7,676 nucleotides of DNA from Bacteroidota bacterium (GCA_006227095.1 SBFZ01000323.1:1-7676), one strand, 5' to 3'. Numbered from the stretch's first letter, positions 1 through 6,278 are shown. Notes: a model not told the origin generated them from the sequence alone. Numbers and translations are program-made.

Positions 1-223
1 TGACCGCTTTTTCATCTGTCACATCAAACAGGTATCCCCTTGCATCGATACCGCTGCGGCGGTATTCTGCAAGGGCTTCCGTGATTCTGTCAGGGTTACG
101 GTCATTGAATACAATTGTTGCCCCGGCTTCTGCCAGCGCCTTCGCCATTGCCATTCCTATTCCGTAGGATGCACCGGTGACCAGTGCCACCTTTCCGTCA
201 AGCCTGAAAATATTGCTATCCAT
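1..223 (-). CDS. SDR-family oxidoreductase, KduD / gluconate 5-dehydrogenase-like (N-terminal part only)
   Basis: The first 74 codons of a short-chain dehydrogenase start at the ATG at 223-221 and run off the window at position 1. The translation opens with a Rossmann fold: the nucleotide-binding motif TGASYGIG (residues 16-23), a second strand ending in FND (39-41), and a DVTD motif (67-70) of the type that contacts the adenine ring. The [11 protein letters not shown] pattern resembles gluconate 5-dehydrogenase-type SDRs. Next to kduI, such proteins usually act as KduD, the cytoplasmic NAD(P)H-dependent reductase that converts the KduI product (3-deoxy-D-glycero-2,5-hexodiulosonate) to 2-keto-3-deoxygluconate. 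The catalytic Tyr-x-x-x-Lys lies outside the window, so the substrate cannot be judged from the sequence. It is codirectional with kduI, 141 nt downstream. The SDR family call is firm; the KduD role is inferred from context. Confidence 0.85.
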   Translation of the reverse strand, partial: MDSNIFRLDGKVALVTGASYGIGMAMAKALAEAGATIVFNDRNPDRITEALAEYRRSGIDARGYLFDVTDEKAV

Positions 224-327
224 AGTTTTGTTGTCTTTAAATTCCTGCTGCCATCATTAGAGGGTCATGTTTTGCTGAGACCTTCATGACAGGCCGGGTT
301 CTGACTGTGTGCAAGATCCGGCACGCC

Positions 328-365
328 TTACTGAGCCTGACCTGTCTTACTGAGCACGGCCTGTC
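328..365. repeat. 19-bp imperfect tandem duplication at the 3' end of kduI
   Basis: Two adjacent 19-bp copies (328-346 and 347-365) share the pattern TTACTGAGCnnnnCCTGTC and match at 16 of 19 positions. The second copy reaches the last base of the kduI stop codon. The surrounding spacer (224-364) also contains GACAGGCC at 288-295, the inverse of GGCCTGTC at 358-365, and a 6-bp inverted repeat GTCATG/CATGAC (264-269 and 285-290). I see no gene in the spacer. It may simply be a small replication-slippage duplication, or part of a weak 3' structure; function is unknown. Confidence 0.7.
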
Positions 366-1207
366 TACCGGAGATCGGTTTGTTTAAGGAAATCCTGGTC
401 TCCGTAATCAAGATTCTCTCCGGCCATGCCCCAGATGAATGTATAGTTTGAAGTGGCTGTGGCTGCATGAATCGACCATTGGGGTGAGATCACAGCCTCA
501 TTGTTATTCATCCATATATGCCTGGTTTCATGTGGTTGTCCCATGAAATGGCAAACCACGCTGCCATCAGGGACCTCAAAATAGAAGTACACTTCCATCC
601 GCCGGCCATGGGTATGAGGTGGCATGGTGTTCCAGACACTGCCCGGTTTCAGTTCGGTCATCCCCATCTGCAACTGGCATGTATCCAGTACTTCCCTGAC
701 AATCATCTTGTTGATTATCCTGTGATTGGCTGCTTCCGGTGAACCCATCTCCACTGAGATACATTCAGATTTTGTTACCTTACGGTCAGGGTAGTTTCTG
801 TGTGCCGGAGCAGAATTGAAGTAGAAGAGGGCCGGATCCGAGGCATCAGAGCTCTCAAAGATCACATCCCTGTCTCCGCTCCCGACGTAGAGGGCTTCCT
901 TGAAGCCAAGGTCAAAAGTCCTGTCACCTGCGGTTACCCTGCCCGGGCCGCCTACATTGAATATCCCGAGTTCCCGCCTGTGGAGGAAGAATGAAGCCTT
1001 TACCTCGTCAACAGGTTCAAGCCTGAGCGCTTCACCCACGGGTTTGGCGCCGCCCGCCACCATCCGGTCATAAAGGGTATAGACCATCGTGACCATGTTG
1101 TCAGAAAACAGGTTGCCAACCAGGTGCTCACCTCTTATTTTTTCTGTGTCCCAGTTCTTTACATCATCAGGGTGGGCGGCGTATCTGAGTTGAATATCAG
1201 TTTTCAT
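365..1207 (-). CDS. kduI: 5-dehydro-4-deoxy-D-glucuronate isomerase (4-deoxy-L-threo-5-hexosulose-uronate ketol-isomerase), EC 5.3.1.17
   Basis: This is a 280-residue cytoplasmic zinc cupin, almost the same length as E. coli KduI (278). It isomerises 4-deoxy-L-threo-5-hexosulose uronate, formed when unsaturated uronates from pectin, alginate-like or glycosaminoglycan breakdown open, to 3-deoxy-D-glycero-2,5-hexodiulosonate. The zinc ligands are visible: His198 and His200 in PPHTHGRRMEVYFYFE (residues 196-211), Glu205 in the same motif, and His247 in SIHAATATSNY. They correspond to His196, His198, Glu203 and His245 of the E. coli enzyme. Other family hallmarks include the GIFNVGGPG turn near residue 81 and the C-terminal WGMAGEN (259-265). 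The start is the ATG at 1207-1205 with no strong Shine-Dalgarno (ACCGAAGATT precedes it). An SDR likely to catalyse the next step follows. It has its own upstream intergenic region, so it is probably transcribed separately from the hydrogenase-type operon. Confidence 0.97.
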   Translation of the reverse strand: MKTDIQLRYAAHPDDVKNWDTEKIRGEHLVGNLFSDNMVTMVYTLYDRMVAGGAKPVGEALRLEPVDEVKASFFLHRRELGIFNVGGPGRVTAGDRTFDLGFKEALYVGSGDRDVIFESSDASDPALFYFNSAPAHRNYPDRKVTKSECISVEMGSPEAANHRIINKMIVREVLDTCQLQMGMTELKPGSVWNTMPPHTHGRRMEVYFYFEVPDGSVVCHFMGQPHETRHIWMNNNEAVISPQWSIHAATATSNYTFIWGMAGENLDYGDQDFLKQTDLR

Positions 1208-1224
1208 AATCTTCGGTAATTTCC

Positions 1225-1260
1225 GTTACAAAGTTTGCCTAAATTATATAAAAGTAGTGG
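1225..1260 (-). promoter_or_regulatory. AT-rich candidate promoter region of kduI
   Basis: Read on the minus strand, this stretch upstream of the kduI ATG holds TACTTTTATATAATTTAGG. Two overlapping octamers, TACTTTTA and TAATTTAG, each differ by one base from the Bacteroidetes -7 consensus TAnnTTTG. No convincing TTTG/TTG -33 partner is present at the usual distance. The call rests on base composition, position and the near-matches, so it is tentative. Confidence 0.3.
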
Positions 1261-1266
1261 ACGAAT

Positions 1267-1304
1267 CGGTCAGATGTGTGCATTAATTAAGCGACACCTG
1301 ACCG
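1267..1304. promoter_or_regulatory. 11-bp inverted repeat between the operon end and kduI (operator or hairpin)
   Basis: CGGTCAGATGT (1267-1277) is mirrored by ACACCTGACCG (1294-1304). The arms are reverse complements at 10 of 11 positions, and the single mismatch becomes a G-U wobble in a minus-strand transcript. The 16-nt centre contains the palindrome TTAATTAA. The right arm overlaps a second short inverted repeat, ACCGG-TAT-CCGGT (1301-1313). No U-run follows on the minus strand, so an intrinsic terminator is not clearly supported. The location about 60-100 bp upstream of the kduI start suits an operator for a uronate regulator. Both roles are inference; the symmetry itself is directly visible. 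Confidence 0.5.
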
Positions 1305-1337
1305 GTATCCGGTGAGCAGAAAGGGGTTTGGAGAGCA

Positions 1338-1369
1338 AACAGGAATGTGCGGGGAAAGGATTGCCTGTT
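1338..1369 (-). terminator. Weak hairpin at the 3' end of the hydrogenase-type operon
   Basis: AACAGG-AAT (1338-1346) can pair with ATT-g-CCTGTT (1360-1369), giving a 9-bp stem with one bulged base and a 13-nt loop. It overlaps the stop codon of the last gene of the operon. On the minus strand it is followed by TGCTCTCC rather than a proper U-tract, so it is at best a weak terminator or a 3'-end processing structure. Confidence 0.25.
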
Positions 1370-1781
1370 ACAGGTATTTCCTGTCCTCGCTGGGGATATC
1401 GAAGTACTTGTCGTACAGTTTTGAATCAGGTCCGGTTTTTTCGACGCCTGTGTCACTGATCTTGAAGGTGCAGTTTTCTCCTACAATACCGGAAAAATAG
1501 ATGTCAAATTCTTTTCCGTTTTCGTCAATCATGATTATCCTGACCAGGTGGGGATACCTCATGCTGTTAAGCTGTGAATGGCAGATAGGACAGTTGATCA
1601 GGTATTCTGACCCGGGTTCAAGTTCAAACGAGGGGTGGGTGGTCTTTGTATAGTTGCCCAGCTCCGGATTCAGTAAGATCAGGCCCCTCTTTGAGCTGTT
1701 CATCTTTGTGGCAGAGAGTACAATTGACGATTTGACGTTGAGATGTCCCCTGCATGCCTTGCATAAATATTCAGCGGCCAT
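1368..1781 (-). CDS. Uncharacterised four-cysteine (zinc-ribbon-like) protein, last gene of the operon
   Basis: I cannot name this 137-residue soluble protein. Two pairs of cysteines, CKAC (7-10) and CPIC (64-67), are separated by 53 residues. They are each followed by similar tails (RGHLN and HSQLN), so the two knuckles look like a zinc ribbon or rubredoxin-like metal site with an insert. The insert contains GLILLNPELGNY (33-44). The C-terminal half is beta-rich and acidic, with no signal peptide or membrane segment. A strong Shine-Dalgarno, AAGGAGG (1788-1794), stands 6 nt before the ATG. The gene overlaps the protease gene by 11 nt, implying co-translation. The position suggests an accessory role in hydrogenase maturation, metal handling or regulation, but a linked gene of unrelated function is possible. 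I recall similar unnamed proteins from Bacteroidetes; no function is claimed. Confidence 0.85.
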   Translation of the reverse strand: MAAEYLCKACRGHLNVKSSIVLSATKMNSSKRGLILLNPELGNYTKTTHPSFELEPGSEYLINCPICHSQLNSMRYPHLVRIIMIDENGKEFDIYFSGIVGENCTFKISDTGVEKTGPDSKLYDKYFDIPSEDRKYL

Positions 1782-2241
1782 TTTGCTCCTCCTTTTTATT
1801 GATTAGTTCAACTATTTCATTACAAGCTTCAAGAACAAGATACGACAAATTTTCCCCGAATGCAATAGTATATGGCTGAATTGCGAGGATCAGTAATTCT
1901 TTTGTGAAGAATTCAGAGAGCTTTTTCAGGGAGATGTTATGGGTATTGAAAGTCAGGTCACTGACCCGGTCAACGGAGATGAGATCGTAGCTTCCCGGTG
2001 GCCTTTGCATGTCAACACAGTCAATCAGTACGAGAAGATCATGATCTGTTGAGTTTATCTTCCCGATGTAGTTTTCTATGCTTACTTCGGGTATAAGAAT
2101 TTTTATACGGTCAGTTTCCCTGATGCGGGAACTTATGTACACACCTGCGCCGTCATCCTGTTTCAGCGGATTGCCAATACCGACGAACAGTATCGTACGG
2201 TCTTTATGAACGTGCAGAAGGTTGCTGAGTTTATCACGCAC
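1771..2241 (-). CDS. [NiFe]-hydrogenase maturation endopeptidase, HycI/HybD family
   Basis: This 156-residue cytoplasmic protease would clip the C-terminal tail of a [NiFe]-hydrogenase large subunit after nickel insertion. The opening motif GIGNPLKQDDGAGV (21-34) is diagnostic of the family. The residues expected to contact nickel are Asp30 (HycI Asp16), Asp74 in LIDCVDM, and His101 in NTHNISL. The AIQP motif (120-123) matches the GIQP region of HycI and favours that branch over HybD/HupD. The start is GTG at 2241-2239: a stop lies upstream in frame and no ATG occurs before the GIGNP motif. The gene overlaps the ferredoxin gene by 8 nt and the next gene by 11 nt. Its presence implies that the associated catalytic subunit, outside the window, is a processed nickel enzyme rather than a nickel-free complex I- or Mbx-type homologue. 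Confidence 0.92.
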   Translation of the reverse strand: MRDKLSNLLHVHKDRTILFVGIGNPLKQDDGAGVYISSRIRETDRIKILIPEVSIENYIGKINSTDHDLLVLIDCVDMQRPPGSYDLISVDRVSDLTFNTHNISLKKLSEFFTKELLILAIQPYTIAFGENLSYLVLEACNEIVELINKKEEQNGR

Positions 2242-2854
2242 CTTTGAAGAGATACTTGACTGTTACGTTTCTCAGGCAGTTCGGGCAGATGACGCTGAAC
2301 ATATCCTTCCTCTGCGGGGTATCACCTGCAGATGCTGACAATTCCTGCCCTTCGGCCAGTTTCAGCCGGCGGTTAAGCACACTGAGGTTCAGAATTGAAG
2401 CGAAAGCTTTTGGCCCGAGTTTGCGGTGCATATAGTTCAGGTGTTCCACGGTGGTAATTACCGCACCACAGCTTTCACACACCAGCAGTTCCTTATGCTG
2501 CAGTTCCACATTGTTTCCCCTGTCAAAAACTGCCAGGTCATATATTTTGTCTGACAGCCTTACCCCCTTGCCGGTGATGCAATGTTCCTGGCACTGACCA
2601 CAGAAGATGCATTTCCCGTAATCTCTCCTGATTGTCCTGATTTTCTTCTCTTTGTCATCAGTAAATGTTATGGCAAGAGGAGGACAAACATTGGCGCAGG
2701 TTTCGCAACCCACACAGTTGTTATCATCGACAACCGGCTTTCCCCTGAAATCCTTGAATGGGACATGCTCTTCAACAGGGAATCTGGAGGTATAGGCCGG
2801 TGTCACCAGTGATGTCACTGCCTCTTTCAGTTCTCTGAGTTTGGGATACTTCAT
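2234..2854 (-). CDS. HycF/MbhN-like polyferredoxin subunit of a group 4 hydrogenase, with C-terminal CxxC pair
   Basis: This 206-residue protein is the electron-wire subunit (NuoI-like) between ferredoxin and the hydrogenase small subunit, on the cytoplasmic face. Two [4Fe-4S] motifs are visible: Cys47, 50, 53 and 57 (CVGCETCANVCPP) and Cys82, 85, 88 and 92 (CIFCGQCQEHC). The second lacks the usual Pro after its last Cys. The segment FKDFRGKP (33-40) before the first cluster matches the FRGKP of E. coli HycF. A further region has CESC (126-129) and CPNC (190-193) about 60 residues apart. HycF also carries C-terminal CxxC pairs, so this is the hydrogenase-type architecture rather than complex I NuoI. 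Shine-Dalgarno GGGAGG (2862-2867) lies 7 nt before the ATG. The gene overlaps mrpG by 4 nt and the protease gene by 8 nt. Confidence 0.9.
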   Translation of the reverse strand: MKYPKLRELKEAVTSLVTPAYTSRFPVEEHVPFKDFRGKPVVDDNNCVGCETCANVCPPLAITFTDDKEKKIRTIRRDYGKCIFCGQCQEHCITGKGVRLSDKIYDLAVFDRGNNVELQHKELLVCESCGAVITTVEHLNYMHRKLGPKAFASILNLSVLNRRLKLAEGQELSASAGDTPQRKDMFSVICPNCLRNVTVKYLFKGA

Positions 2855-3168
2855 TTCACTTCCTCCCTGTAATCATCTTTCACACTTCTCTTATCAAGCT
2901 TTGCCCCGAAGTGGTATGCTCCCCTGACGAGGGCATGAGCTGCCACCGTAGCGGTAAAGAAGAGGATAGGTATGGCCACCAGGGCCCTGAAGCCCGCTCC
3001 TCCTATACCGAAGTGTACGAGTACGCCCAGAAGAATGCTGCAGCATCCCAGGGTTACACACTTGGTGGCTGCCTGCAGCCTGTTGTAGACATCCGGAAGT
3101 CTTATCAGCCCCAGACACCCGAAGATGTTGAAGAGGACTCCTACCGATATTAAGATTATGGCTGCCAT
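2851..3168 (-). CDS. mrpG: MrpG/MnhG (MbhC)-like antiporter subunit
   Basis: This small membrane protein of 105 residues has about three helices and belongs to the PhaG/MnhG/YufB family. The family signature GLIRLPDVYNRLQAATK (20-36) and the second motif TATVAAHALVRGAY (72-85) are both present. It is somewhat shorter than typical bacterial MrpG (about 118-125 residues). In Mrp and Mbh complexes this subunit forms part of the small-helix bundle thought to carry the sodium path; ion use here is not deducible from sequence. It starts 1 nt after the mrpF stop and overlaps the ferredoxin gene by 4 nt. No clear Shine-Dalgarno is seen, suggesting translational coupling. Confidence 0.93.
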   Translation of the reverse strand: MAAIILISVGVLFNIFGCLGLIRLPDVYNRLQAATKCVTLGCCSILLGVLVHFGIGGAGFRALVAIPILFFTATVAAHALVRGAYHFGAKLDKRSVKDDYREEVK

Positions 3169-3169
3169 A

Positions 3170-3436
3170 TCATTCGTTCAGTTTTTTCCCGCCAAGGTAT
3201 TTTGCCAGTGTGAGTGTCCCGATAAAGCTCAGTATCACCCATGCGATTCCAATATCCAGTATGAAGGCCCTTTCGGTCTGTACGGCAATTATTCCGCAGA
3301 TACCGACCACGAGTATCCCGAAGATATCAATGCCCACCATCCTGTCAGGTATTGTCGGGCCCCTGATGATTCGGTACAGGCAGGGAGCACAGAGGGCAAT
3401 CTGTATGTAAAGCAGTATGTTCAGCAAACCGGTCAT
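3170..3436 (-). CDS. mrpF: MrpF/MnhF (MbhB)-like antiporter subunit
   Basis: This 88-residue protein has three predicted membrane helices and matches the length of the MrpF/MnhF family (about 90). The signature loop RGPTIPDRMVGIDI (25-38), with charged Asp31, Arg32 and Asp37, sits between helices 1 and 2. The third helix carries LDIGIAWVILSFIGTLTLAK, with another buried Asp. In Bacillus Mrp this subunit has been linked to bile salt as well as sodium transport. Here it would be part of the ion-translocating arm of the complex. Its ATG overlaps the mrpE stop by 4 nt. Confidence 0.94.
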   Translation of the reverse strand: MTGLLNILLYIQIALCAPCLYRIIRGPTIPDRMVGIDIFGILVVGICGIIAVQTERAFILDIGIAWVILSFIGTLTLAKYLGGKKLNE

Positions 3437-3918
3437 TCCGCAAACTTTTTTATGTATTCTTCAAACCGCCCCGTTATCATCCTGGTGTACAGAGCCGGGT
3501 CTTCACTTCTTATGAATATCCAGTGTATGTACATCTCATCGCCGATGATGTCAACGGTGATGGTTCCGGGAGTCATGGTAATTGAGTTGGCGAGCAGAGT
3601 TCTGGCGAAGTCTGACTTCAGCGTTGTTTTTACCTTTACTATTCCAGGCTTTATGGGCATTGCCGGATGGAGTACACGGTATGCAACATCAAAGTTGGCC
3701 TTTATGCAGGCCCAGATGAACGATACCAGGTAGACGGTGAACCAGAACCAGCGCCGGGGTTGCAGGAATTTTCCCACATTGTGGAAATAATACCTTCCGA
3801 AGATAGCAGCCGTGATGGCTGATGCAACGACTCCTGCAGCTATGTTGGGCAGTGTGAACCTGAAGGTCACCAGGAGCCAGAAGATCATTGATAATATGAA
3901 TATTCCCAGGTATCTCAT
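3433..3918 (-). CDS. mrpE: MrpE/MnhE (MbhA)-like antiporter subunit
   Basis: This 161-residue MnhE-family protein is close to the usual length (about 158). Two or three hydrophobic helices occupy roughly residues 1-80 and are followed by a cytoplasmic domain. That domain carries the family signature NSITMTPGTITVDI (111-124) and IHWIFI (131-136). In solved Mrp and Mbh complexes this subunit packs with F and G at the sodium-handling end. The ATG lies 1 nt after the mrpD stop and the 3' end overlaps mrpF, so it is translated as part of the operon. Confidence 0.94.
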   Translation of the reverse strand: MRYLGIFILSMIFWLLVTFRFTLPNIAAGVVASAITAAIFGRYYFHNVGKFLQPRRWFWFTVYLVSFIWACIKANFDVAYRVLHPAMPIKPGIVKVKTTLKSDFARTLLANSITMTPGTITVDIIGDEMYIHWIFIRSEDPALYTRMITGRFEEYIKKFAE

Positions 3919-3919
3919 A

Positions 3920-5461
3920 TCACATTCCGGTTATCTGTGAGGAATATTTCATCTGGTCAATCAGGATGTCAGTTGCAGGGGTAAGCACCGCATCACGTAT
4001 TCCCGGGAGGGCCAGCAGGCTGAGAAGAAGGCAGACCACAGCCAGGGTGATCATGCTGAGCAGCATCGGTACGGGAACTTCCCTGATCTCTTTCCTTATC
4101 TTTACCTGCTCTCCGTTGTGGAAGGCGTAGCGCTGGAACTTCATGAATGAGGCCAGGGTGATTATGCTGACGACGGCAGCAAGGGCTGCCAGGAGGTAGA
4201 AACGACCCATCACCGCAGCAACTATTATGATCAGCTTGCTGAAGAAGCCGTTGAACGGGGGTATCCCGGATATTGAAAGAGAGGCGGCGAGGGAGGTGGC
4301 CGAGGTCACCGGCATTGATTTCCCCAATCCACCCATCTCATGGAGATCCCGGGTTCCGGCAGAATATTCAATTGCTCCTGCATTTAGAAAGAGCAGCCCC
4401 TTGAATGCGGCGTGGTTGACCATATGAAAGATGCCGCCGGTAATGGCCAGGGCGGCCACTTCGGGCCTTATCCCTCTTGCCAGGAGCATCATACCAATCC
4501 CTGCTGACATCACCACATAGCCCATCTGGCTTATGCTGTGGTAGGCAAGCAACCGCTTTATATCCCACTGCCCTATGGCAAGGAGAACACCCACAGCCAT
4601 TGAGAGAGCCCCCAGTGTGGTTATAAGAACCGCCATCGCCTCTGTTATTTCGAACATATTGAAGAAAAGGCGGATTATGACGTAAATGCCGACAGCCTTT
4701 ATAAGTACACCTGAGAGCATGGCAGAGATGGGTGAGGGGGCGGATGAGTGAGCATCGGGCAGCCAGGCGTGAAACGGAATTATTGCAGCCTTAAGACCGA
4801 ATCCTGTCAGAAGAAGGATCTGCACCAGGAGATAATAGCCTTTTTCATGACCCTGGCTGAAAACGGTCCTGATATCGGCAATATTCAGTGTTTTGGCTCC
4901 CCAGTAAATAAAACCGATTGCAAACAGTACCATAAATGATGCCACTGCTCCAAGAACCTGGTATTTCAGCGTAGCCTCAAGCTCATTCTTTTCCACCCCG
5001 AAGGCCACAAGAGCATAGGATGAGATGGCTGAGATTTCGAGGAAGACAAAAATATTGAAGATGTCACCGCTGAGCACCACCCCGTTCATACCTGCTATCA
5101 TAAGACAGAAGAGTGCATAGAAGTAGTTTTCTGAGGTATATCTTGCTATATATGAAACAGAGTAAAGAACGGAAAGCAGCCCTATGAAGCTGATTATGCA
5201 CAGCACCAGTGCCGAGAAGCCGTCATGGACAAGGTGAATGCCTATCGCGACTCCGTTTACGGGCTCCCAGCCACCCATGATATAAACAGACCTGTCATCC
5301 CCTCCGGCAATCAGCAACCAGAAGCTGATGAAGGCAGTAATGAGCAGGGTAGCAAGAGCCATGTACCTGGGAATGGCGGTGATGAACCTGCCAATAATAA
5401 TTGTCAGGAACGCGCCTGCCAGGGGTATGGCCACAAGTAGCGGTATCAGCGGATTCATCAT
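3920..5461 (-). CDS. mrpD: MrpD/MnhD (MbhH)-like proton-translocating subunit, NuoL/M/N family
   Basis: This 513-residue protein has about 14 transmembrane helices and is the large antiporter-like subunit that carries a proton or cation channel. Key family residues are in place: Glu142 in FLEISAISSYA (helix 5), Lys224 in GLKAAIIPFHAWLPDAH (helix 7), Lys255 in LSGVLIKAVG (helix 8), Lys354 in NHAAFKGLLFL, and Lys409 in PPFNGFFSK. The HAWLPDAHSSAPSP run (231-244) is the NADH-quinone/Mrp antiporter hallmark. Two ATGs stand in tandem (5461 and 5458). GAGGG lies just upstream, so either could be used, and the first is given. The gene abuts the mrpC stop with no spacing. Complex I NuoM/N is excluded mainly by the flanking mrpC and mrpE. 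Confidence 0.95.
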   Translation of the reverse strand: MMNPLIPLLVAIPLAGAFLTIIIGRFITAIPRYMALATLLITAFISFWLLIAGGDDRSVYIMGGWEPVNGVAIGIHLVHDGFSALVLCIISFIGLLSVLYSVSYIARYTSENYFYALFCLMIAGMNGVVLSGDIFNIFVFLEISAISSYALVAFGVEKNELEATLKYQVLGAVASFMVLFAIGFIYWGAKTLNIADIRTVFSQGHEKGYYLLVQILLLTGFGLKAAIIPFHAWLPDAHSSAPSPISAMLSGVLIKAVGIYVIIRLFFNMFEITEAMAVLITTLGALSMAVGVLLAIGQWDIKRLLAYHSISQMGYVVMSAGIGMMLLARGIRPEVAALAITGGIFHMVNHAAFKGLLFLNAGAIEYSAGTRDLHEMGGLGKSMPVTSATSLAASLSISGIPPFNGFFSKLIIIVAAVMGRFYLLAALAAVVSIITLASFMKFQRYAFHNGEQVKIRKEIREVPVPMLLSMITLAVVCLLLSLLALPGIRDAVLTPATDILIDQMKYSSQITGM

Positions 5462-5800
5462 TTACCCTCTTAAGTTCTTTATCTCACGAATGTCAAATGT
5501 TCCGTATTTCCTGTAAATCCTGATGATCACCGCCATCAGCATGGCTGTTGTTGCCAGTCCGATAACGATGGCAGTGAGCACCATGGCCTGGGGCAGGGGG
5601 TCAACATAGGTCTGCACAGGGTCAGCCACGTCAACGATAGGGGCAACGCCACCCTCCCTGTAACCTGTCAGGGCCAGGAAGAGGAAACAGCTGAATTCCA
5701 TGACAGACAGGGAGATGGCTATCTTCACCAGGTTTCTCCTGGTGATCACGCCGTAGAGGCCTGTAAGGAAAAGCACGAAGCAGAGCCAGTAAGCAGTCAT
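5462..5800 (-). CDS. mrpC: MrpC/MnhC (MbhG)-like antiporter subunit, NuoK family
   Basis: This 112-residue protein with three membrane helices has the length of MrpC (about 113) and is a homologue of complex I NuoK. The helix-2 motif RRNLVKIAISLSVMEFS (21-37) places Glu35 where NuoK has its essential Glu36. The third helix motif DPLPQAMVLTAIVIGLA follows the MrpC pattern and lacks the second NuoK glutamate. It sits between B and D in standard Mrp order. A full Shine-Dalgarno, AGGAGGTG (5806-5813), lies inside the end of mrpB about 5-7 nt before the ATG, and the two genes overlap by 4 nt. Confidence 0.95.
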   Translation of the reverse strand: MTAYWLCFVLFLTGLYGVITRRNLVKIAISLSVMEFSCFLFLALTGYREGGVAPIVDVADPVQTYVDPLPQAMVLTAIVIGLATTAMLMAVIIRIYRKYGTFDIREIKNLRG

Positions 5801-6234
5801 TTCAACACCTCCTCTTTAAATATTACCAGCGCCAGGAAAATCGTAAGTATGGAAGCGGCTACCTCAATGCCGACAAAGATGTTGTAGAGAGGCAGGAGTC
5901 CGGCACTGACCAGCTCGCCTGGTGTACCGTGAGGAAGCCAGTTGTCGAAGAAGATCCCGGCACCCGCTACGAGTCCGGACAGGGCAAGGAAGAGGACAAT
6001 CAGGATTGCAAGGTTCTCGTAAAGGGTGGACCCGCGCTCTTCCCTTACCAGGTGAAGGAAATCGCTTCCGAATGCAAGTATCAGCAGGATGAATGCTCCT
6101 GCCAGGATAACCCCGCCGGCAAAACCTCCCCCGGGGGTAAGATGGCCGTGAAGGATTATATATATTCCGTACAGGAAGATTATGCCGGCTATCAGCTGTG
6201 TGGTCTTCTTTACTATGACTGTCATTCCGTTCAT
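5797..6234 (-). CDS. mrpB: MrpB/MnhB (MbhF)-like antiporter subunit
   Basis: This is a 145-residue, four-helix MnhB-domain protein of standard length (about 143). The signature HGHLTPGGGFAGG (29-41) follows helix 1, and the last helix region IFVGIEVAASI carries a conserved membrane Glu. AGGA (6241-6244) lies 6 nt upstream of the ATG at 6234, supporting this start over Met4. It follows the only sizeable gap inside the operon (99 nt). In Mrp complexes MrpB docks beside MrpA's C-terminal part, which here is encoded by the separate preceding gene. Confidence 0.95.
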   Translation of the reverse strand: MNGMTVIVKKTTQLIAGIIFLYGIYIILHGHLTPGGGFAGGVILAGAFILLILAFGSDFLHLVREERGSTLYENLAILIVLFLALSGLVAGAGIFFDNWLPHGTPGELVSAGLLPLYNIFVGIEVAASILTIFLALVIFKEEVLK

Positions 6235-6270
6235 TTTCCGTCCTGTTTATTCTGTGTCAATAGTCAGTCT

Positions 6271-6278
6271 CAAATGTA
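6271..6278 (-). promoter_or_regulatory. Candidate internal promoter -7 element upstream of mrpB
   Basis: On the minus strand these bases read TACATTTG, an exact match to the Bacteroidetes -7 consensus TAnnTTTG. The element sits inside the 99-nt gap (6235-6333), 36 bases upstream of the mrpB ATG. The best upstream TTG lies about 25 nt away, longer than the usual 17-23, so the -33 element is doubtful. The gap also contains a palindrome AGCCGCGGCT (6309-6318) and an inverted repeat GAGCCG/CGGCTC (6290-6295 and 6314-6319). No coding sequence is seen in it. The call depends on the host being a Bacteroidetes member. Confidence 0.3.

Noticed and set aside
1283..1290. TTAATTAA palindrome as a site in its own right
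   Set aside because: An 8-base AT palindrome is common by chance. It is only of interest as the centre of the larger inverted repeat.
3125..3733. A 202-codon open frame on the plus strand
   Set aside because: It lies antisense to mrpE, mrpF and mrpG, all of which carry diagnostic motifs. The translation shows no domain.
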